NCBI GenBank assembly: GCA_963719855.1
Contig: CAVRDK010000004.1
Coordinates: 806,001 to 870,000, forward strand
Length of the DNA: 64,000 nt
Source of the DNA: CAIQPV01 sp963719855
GTDB taxonomy: Bacteria; Pseudomonadota; Gammaproteobacteria; Burkholderiales; Gallionellaceae
Direction: 5' to 3'
Under the pieces are notes generated by a model that was not told the DNA's origin, made no database searches, and saw only the letters and a program-made list of their open reading frames with translations. A program made the position numbers and the translations under genes. Shown here piece after piece: positions 61,240-64,000 of this stretch (the first letter of the stretch is position 1; the number at the start of each line of letters is the position of its first letter).

Positions 61240-62679
61240 ATGAATGACAAAATAACCGAACTGCTCCCCCGGCTGAATGTGGCTTCCCATCGCATCAAGA
61301 CCTTGCTTGATGGGCCAAGACGACTGTTTCAGCCGTTGTTCGATTGGCTTACCAGCCGAGGCGGAGAAAAATTTGACGACTCAAAACTTCAGGACTTTAT
61401 TGCAGATGCCGATTATGCCATCCTGACTCAGGAACCCATTCGTGCAAGGGCACTCTTGAGGCTGTTGTTTCTTATCATCATAATATTTTTGATTTGGGCC
61501 AGTATTGCCAAGGTGAGCGAAGTTACCCGTGGGGAAGGTAAAGTAATTCCCTATAGCCAGATACAGGTTATACAAAGCATGGATGGCGGTATCGTTTCGG
61601 AGTTGCTGGTGCATGAGGGCGATGTGGTGCAAAAGGGGCAGGTTCTAATCCGCATTGACCAAACGCGTTTTCTTTCCTCAATGAAAGAGAGCCGCTCCCA
61701 ATATCTTTCCTTGCTGGCCAAGGCGGCAAGGTTGCGGGCCCTCGCTGAGGGAAACAAGTTCGCCGCCCCCCCGGAAGTTGCCAAGGAAGATCCCAATACA
61801 TTGGAAGAAGAACGCCGTTTATATGAATCAAGAAAAGCGGAGTTGGAAGGTACGGTTGCGATGACCAGGGAGCAGTTGATGCAACGCCAACAGGAGCTGG
61901 AAGAGCTTAAATCCAAGCGAGAACAAGCGGCCAAACAATATGAACTGACTGCCAAGGAACTGGCAGCGACCAAGCCCTTGTTGGCAACAGGTGCCGTTTC
62001 GGATGTGGAAATATTGCGGCTTGAACGGGATGTGGCGCGATACCGAGGCGATCGTGACATAGCGACCGCGCAGATTTCGCGTGTGCAAGCGGCAGTTGCG
62101 GAAACTGGTCATAAAGTGCAGGCAGTGGAGCTAACATTCCGCAACGAGGCGCGCAAGGAATTGTCCGAAACCCTGGCCAAACTTAACAGCGTTAATGAAG
62201 GTAATGTTGGGCTTGAGGACAAGGTGGCGCATTCTGTTTTGCGCTCGCCGGTAAAGGGTACGGTTAAGCGGTTGATGGTTAATACGGTTGGGGGAGTCGT
62301 CCAGCCGGGCAAGGAAGTGATCGAGATCGTCCCGATGGATGATAATTTGTTCCTGGAAGCGCGGGTAACGCCAAAAGACATTGCTTTCTTACATCCCGGA
62401 CTCAAGGCCACAGTCAAATTATCCGCGTATGACTTTGTCATTTATGGCGGGCTGGAAGGAACTGTGGAATCCATCGGTGCGGATACCCTGGTGGACGAAA
62501 AGGGCAATGCCTTTTATACCGTAAAAGTTAAAACAAATAAATCCAGCTTGGGAAGAAATATGCCCATCATGCCCGGTATGGTTGCGGAAGTGGATATCCT
62601 TACCGGAGAAAAATCCGTGTTGAGTTATCTTCTGAAACCAGTCTTGCGGGCAAAGAGTCGCGCATTGTCTGAGAGATAG
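61240..62679 (+). CDS. lapC: Type I secretion membrane-fusion protein, LapC/HlyD-like
   Basis: 479 residues. One membrane helix (about 73-92, LLRLLFLIIIIFLIWASIAK), then ITRGEGKVIP-type opening (VTRGEGKVIPYSQIQVIQSM), a lipoyl half, long coiled coils (about 150-330, for example QRQQELEELKSKREQAAKQY) and the closing RSPVKGTVKRLMVNTVGGVV and VQPGKEVIEIVPMDDNLFLE. It bridges LapB to an outer-membrane channel. Starts 5 bases after the transporter. Confidence 0.93.
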   Translation: MNDKITELLPRLNVASHRIKTLLDGPRRLFQPLFDWLTSRGGEKFDDSKLQDFIADADYAILTQEPIRARALLRLLFLIIIIFLIWASIAKVSEVTRGEGKVIPYSQIQVIQSMDGGIVSELLVHEGDVVQKGQVLIRIDQTRFLSSMKESRSQYLSLLAKAARLRALAEGNKFAAPPEVAKEDPNTLEEERRLYESRKAELEGTVAMTREQLMQRQQELEELKSKREQAAKQYELTAKELAATKPLLATGAVSDVEILRLERDVARYRGDRDIATAQISRVQAAVAETGHKVQAVELTFRNEARKELSETLAKLNSVNEGNVGLEDKVAHSVLRSPVKGTVKRLMVNTVGGVVQPGKEVIEIVPMDDNLFLEARVTPKDIAFLHPGLKATVKLSAYDFVIYGGLEGTVESIGADTLVDEKGNAFYTVKVKTNKSSLGRNMPIMPGMVAEVDILTGEKSVLSYLLKPVLRAKSRALSER

Positions 62680-62683
62680 AGAA

Positions 62684-63304
62684 ATGGGGCAGGTACGGCA
62701 TCTTTTTATCGCGCCGGATAAGAAACCTAGACAAAATTGGCGGGAAGCGTTTCCTGTCATCAGATTGTGCGAACGGATTCCTCCCAAACCGGATGCCGAT
62801 ATCATCTGGGTGTTATTGCCGGAAGAAGGCGATGTTACAAAATTATTGGTCGATTGCCGCGCTGCTGCTGGTGGGTTGCCGCTTGTTGCCATTTCCGATA
62901 TTCCCAGCGATGAGCAAGGTTTGATTGCTTTGGGTACCGGTGTGGTGGGATATTGCAATGGACATGCGGCACCGGAGGTACTCCGTCAGGTTGCCGCTAC
63001 GGTGCAGGGCGGAGGGTTGTGGGTTGGGCAATGGCTGCTGCAAAAGCTGTTGGCAGGAATTGCACAAGCGGCAGCGCAAAAATTTGCCCCGCCGGAACTT
63101 TCCGCATGGGCATCCGGCCTGACAGAACGCGAAATTGAAATTGCGCGTGCCGTGGCAAACGGTGCCAGTAACAAGGAAATCGCCAACCAGTTCGATATTA
63201 CCGAGCGCACAGTCAAGGCGCACCTCGGCTCTGTTTTCGAAAAATTGAAACTGCGTGATCGTCTGCAACTCACCCTTCTGGTCAACGGAATAGTCAAAAG
63301 CTGA
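62684..63304 (+). CDS. LuxR-type DNA-binding regulator with a degenerate receiver-like domain
   Basis: 206 residues. The C-terminal HTH (about 140-200) is GLTEREIEIARAVANGASNK, EIANQFDITERTVKAHLGSV. The N-terminal ~125 residues keep a receiver-like fold but lack the acidic pocket (DIIWVLLPEEGD in place of a phospho-Asp), so phosphorylation is unlikely. It starts 4 bases after the membrane-fusion gene and directly precedes the adhesin, which it probably controls. Confidence 0.82.
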   Translation: MGQVRHLFIAPDKKPRQNWREAFPVIRLCERIPPKPDADIIWVLLPEEGDVTKLLVDCRAAAGGLPLVAISDIPSDEQGLIALGTGVVGYCNGHAAPEVLRQVAATVQGGGLWVGQWLLQKLLAGIAQAAAQKFAPPELSAWASGLTEREIEIARAVANGASNKEIANQFDITERTVKAHLGSVFEKLKLRDRLQLTLLVNGIVKS

Positions 63305-63351
63305 ACGCCTGTTCCCAATCTCGGAAGTGATCCAACGGGGTCGTAGTTTAT

Positions 63352-63483
63352 CCCAAATAATCTATTAGGCGCGATACGATATGATTTACCAGTATCCGTC
63401 CGCCCTGAGCTTGTCGAAGGGTTCTGGTTGAGTAGCTGGTGGTTCGACAAGCTCACCACGAACGGTCTAATGGATTATTTGGG
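63352..63483. mobile_element. 132-bp palindromic MITE-like element
   Basis: Terminal inverted repeats CCCAAATAATCTATTAG (63352-63368) and its complement at 63467-63483 match at 16 of 17 positions. Inside is a second inverted pair, CTGAGCTTGTCGAAGG (63405-63420) with GGTTCGACAAGCTCA (63441-63455), the widely dispersed GAGCTTGTCGAA palindrome of many proteobacterial genomes. It sits between the regulator and the adhesin and could separate their transcripts. Confidence 0.65.
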
Positions 63484-63486
63484 TTC

Positions 63487-63504
63487 ATTGTACTTCAGTA
63501 CAAT
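63487..63504. promoter_or_regulatory. 18-bp perfect dyad upstream of the adhesin gene
   Basis: ATTGTACT-TC-AGTACAAT, 8-bp arms with a 2-base centre, 75 bp before the adhesin ATG. The size and symmetry fit a dimeric regulator such as the LuxR-type protein encoded just upstream. A possible -10 (TATTCT) lies near 63524. Confidence 0.5.
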
Positions 63505-63579
63505 AGATATTCCTGCCAATACTGCTATTCTAATAAAAATAGTATTTGACCGTTAAATAGATTTAATCAGGAGATCGTT

Positions 63580-64000
63580 ATGGCACAAGCCGCCGCAAAA
63601 GCTACCAATGTACAAGGTAAGGTCACTGCTACCAATGCCAAGTGCGAGGTTCGCATGCTGAAGGAAGGCGATGTGGTGATGGCGGGCGAGGTTGTCAAAA
63701 CAGTTGATGGTTCGAATGTCAATCTGGTATTGGCCGATGGCGATACCAAACATATTGCAGCGAAACAGACAGTCACTCTTGACTATGAGGTTCTCAGTGG
63801 TGCGTCTCACGACGCTTCGAATAGTGCCGTTCTGGCAAGTGATGCCGACATTAACAGTATTGTGAACGCAATTCAGTCGGGCGGCAGTCTCGATAGTCTC
63901 GTTCAGGCGACGGCGGCTGGCCTGAATGACGCTAATACCCACAGTTTCGGCACAGACACCAACACCGGTAGCAATTTTGTGATGCTGAGCCATGTTGTAG
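63580..64000 (+). CDS. LapA-like giant adhesin, N-terminal part (runs off window)
   Basis: The ATG at 63580 has AGGAG 6 bases upstream and the frame is open to the window end (140 residues seen). The N-terminus GKVTATNAKCEVRMLKEGDV, VMAGEVVKTVDGSNVNLVLA and DGDTKHIAAKQTV is the LapA-type retention module that plugs the outer-membrane channel. TAAG at residues 111-114 matches the di-alanine LapG cleavage site of Pseudomonas LapA in sequence and position, and the helix before it (INSIVNAIQSGGSLDSLVQA) matches too. It should be exported by the adjacent LapB/LapC-like pair and stay anchored until a LapG-type protease cuts it. No LapD or LapG gene is in the window. Confidence 0.9.
   Translation, partial: MAQAAAKATNVQGKVTATNAKCEVRMLKEGDVVMAGEVVKTVDGSNVNLVLADGDTKHIAAKQTVTLDYEVLSGASHDASNSAVLASDADINSIVNAIQSGGSLDSLVQATAAGLNDANTHSFGTDTNTGSNFVMLSHVV

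Overview
The window looks like a chromosomal segment of a Gram-negative betaproteobacterium. A Nitrosomonadales/Gallionellaceae-like organism is my best guess from gene content and style; I could not test it by a search. It holds almost only cell-surface and surface-sensing functions, with three small mobile or foreign insertions and a few housekeeping genes (tRNA-Thr, amiC, tsaE, queG).

Layout. (1) 1-15.9 kb is an O-antigen/exopolysaccharide cluster: glycosyltransferases, an acyltransferase, a UDP-L-sugar branch (RmlD-like reductase, FnlA-like dehydratase, WecB-like 2-epimerase), an initiating module WbpV-like/WbpL/WbpM split by a VapBC toxin-antitoxin pair, and GDP-mannose/GDP-fucose genes (manC, gmd, fcl). 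(2) 16.5-25.6 kb is a complete Wsp surface-sensing operon (wspABCDEF-wspR) ending in a diguanylate cyclase. Its WspA carries an extra PAS domain with the haem-ligand pattern of FixL. (3) 25.6-28.5 kb is the scar of an element integrated in tRNA-Thr(TGT), now filled by an IS21-type insertion sequence. (4) 28.8-30.1 kb is a zinc-type ArsR/CDF pair. (5) 30.2-37.6 kb is a conserved amiC-tsaE // queG neighbourhood interrupted by an APS kinase plus TPR-sulfotransferase module, followed by a patatin-like lipoprotein. (6) 38.2-41.8 kb is a 1196-residue protein made mostly of 103 uninterrupted 8-residue repeats, with two EF-hand loops near its C-terminus, behind an almost ideal sigma-28 (FliA) promoter. 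(7) 41.9-58.6 kb is a glycosylation island: a SPINDLY/OGT-type glycosyltransferase, methyltransferases, uncharacterised glycosyltransferases, and a full pseudaminic acid pathway (pseB, C, F, G-H fusion, I) with an extra aminotransferase and oxidoreductase. (8) 59.0-64 kb is a Lap-type type I secretion locus (ABC transporter, membrane-fusion protein, LuxR-type regulator) and the start of a LapA-like giant adhesin with a retention module and a TAAG cleavage motif.

How it may fit together (inference). Wsp makes c-di-GMP on surface contact, perhaps gated by oxygen or another haem ligand. In other bacteria c-di-GMP keeps LapA-type adhesins on the surface through LapD/LapG, which are not in this window. 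The FliA-driven repeat protein beside an OGT and a pseudaminic acid pathway suggests a flagellum-co-regulated, possibly glycosylated, calcium-binding surface protein.

Five otherwise well-conserved genes (WecB-like epimerase, fcl, a GT-B-like gene, pseI, patatin) each carry a single-base frameshift, and two of these share the 10-mer ACGTTTCTGG. This may be sequencing error rather than decay, and should be settled before any gene is called dead.
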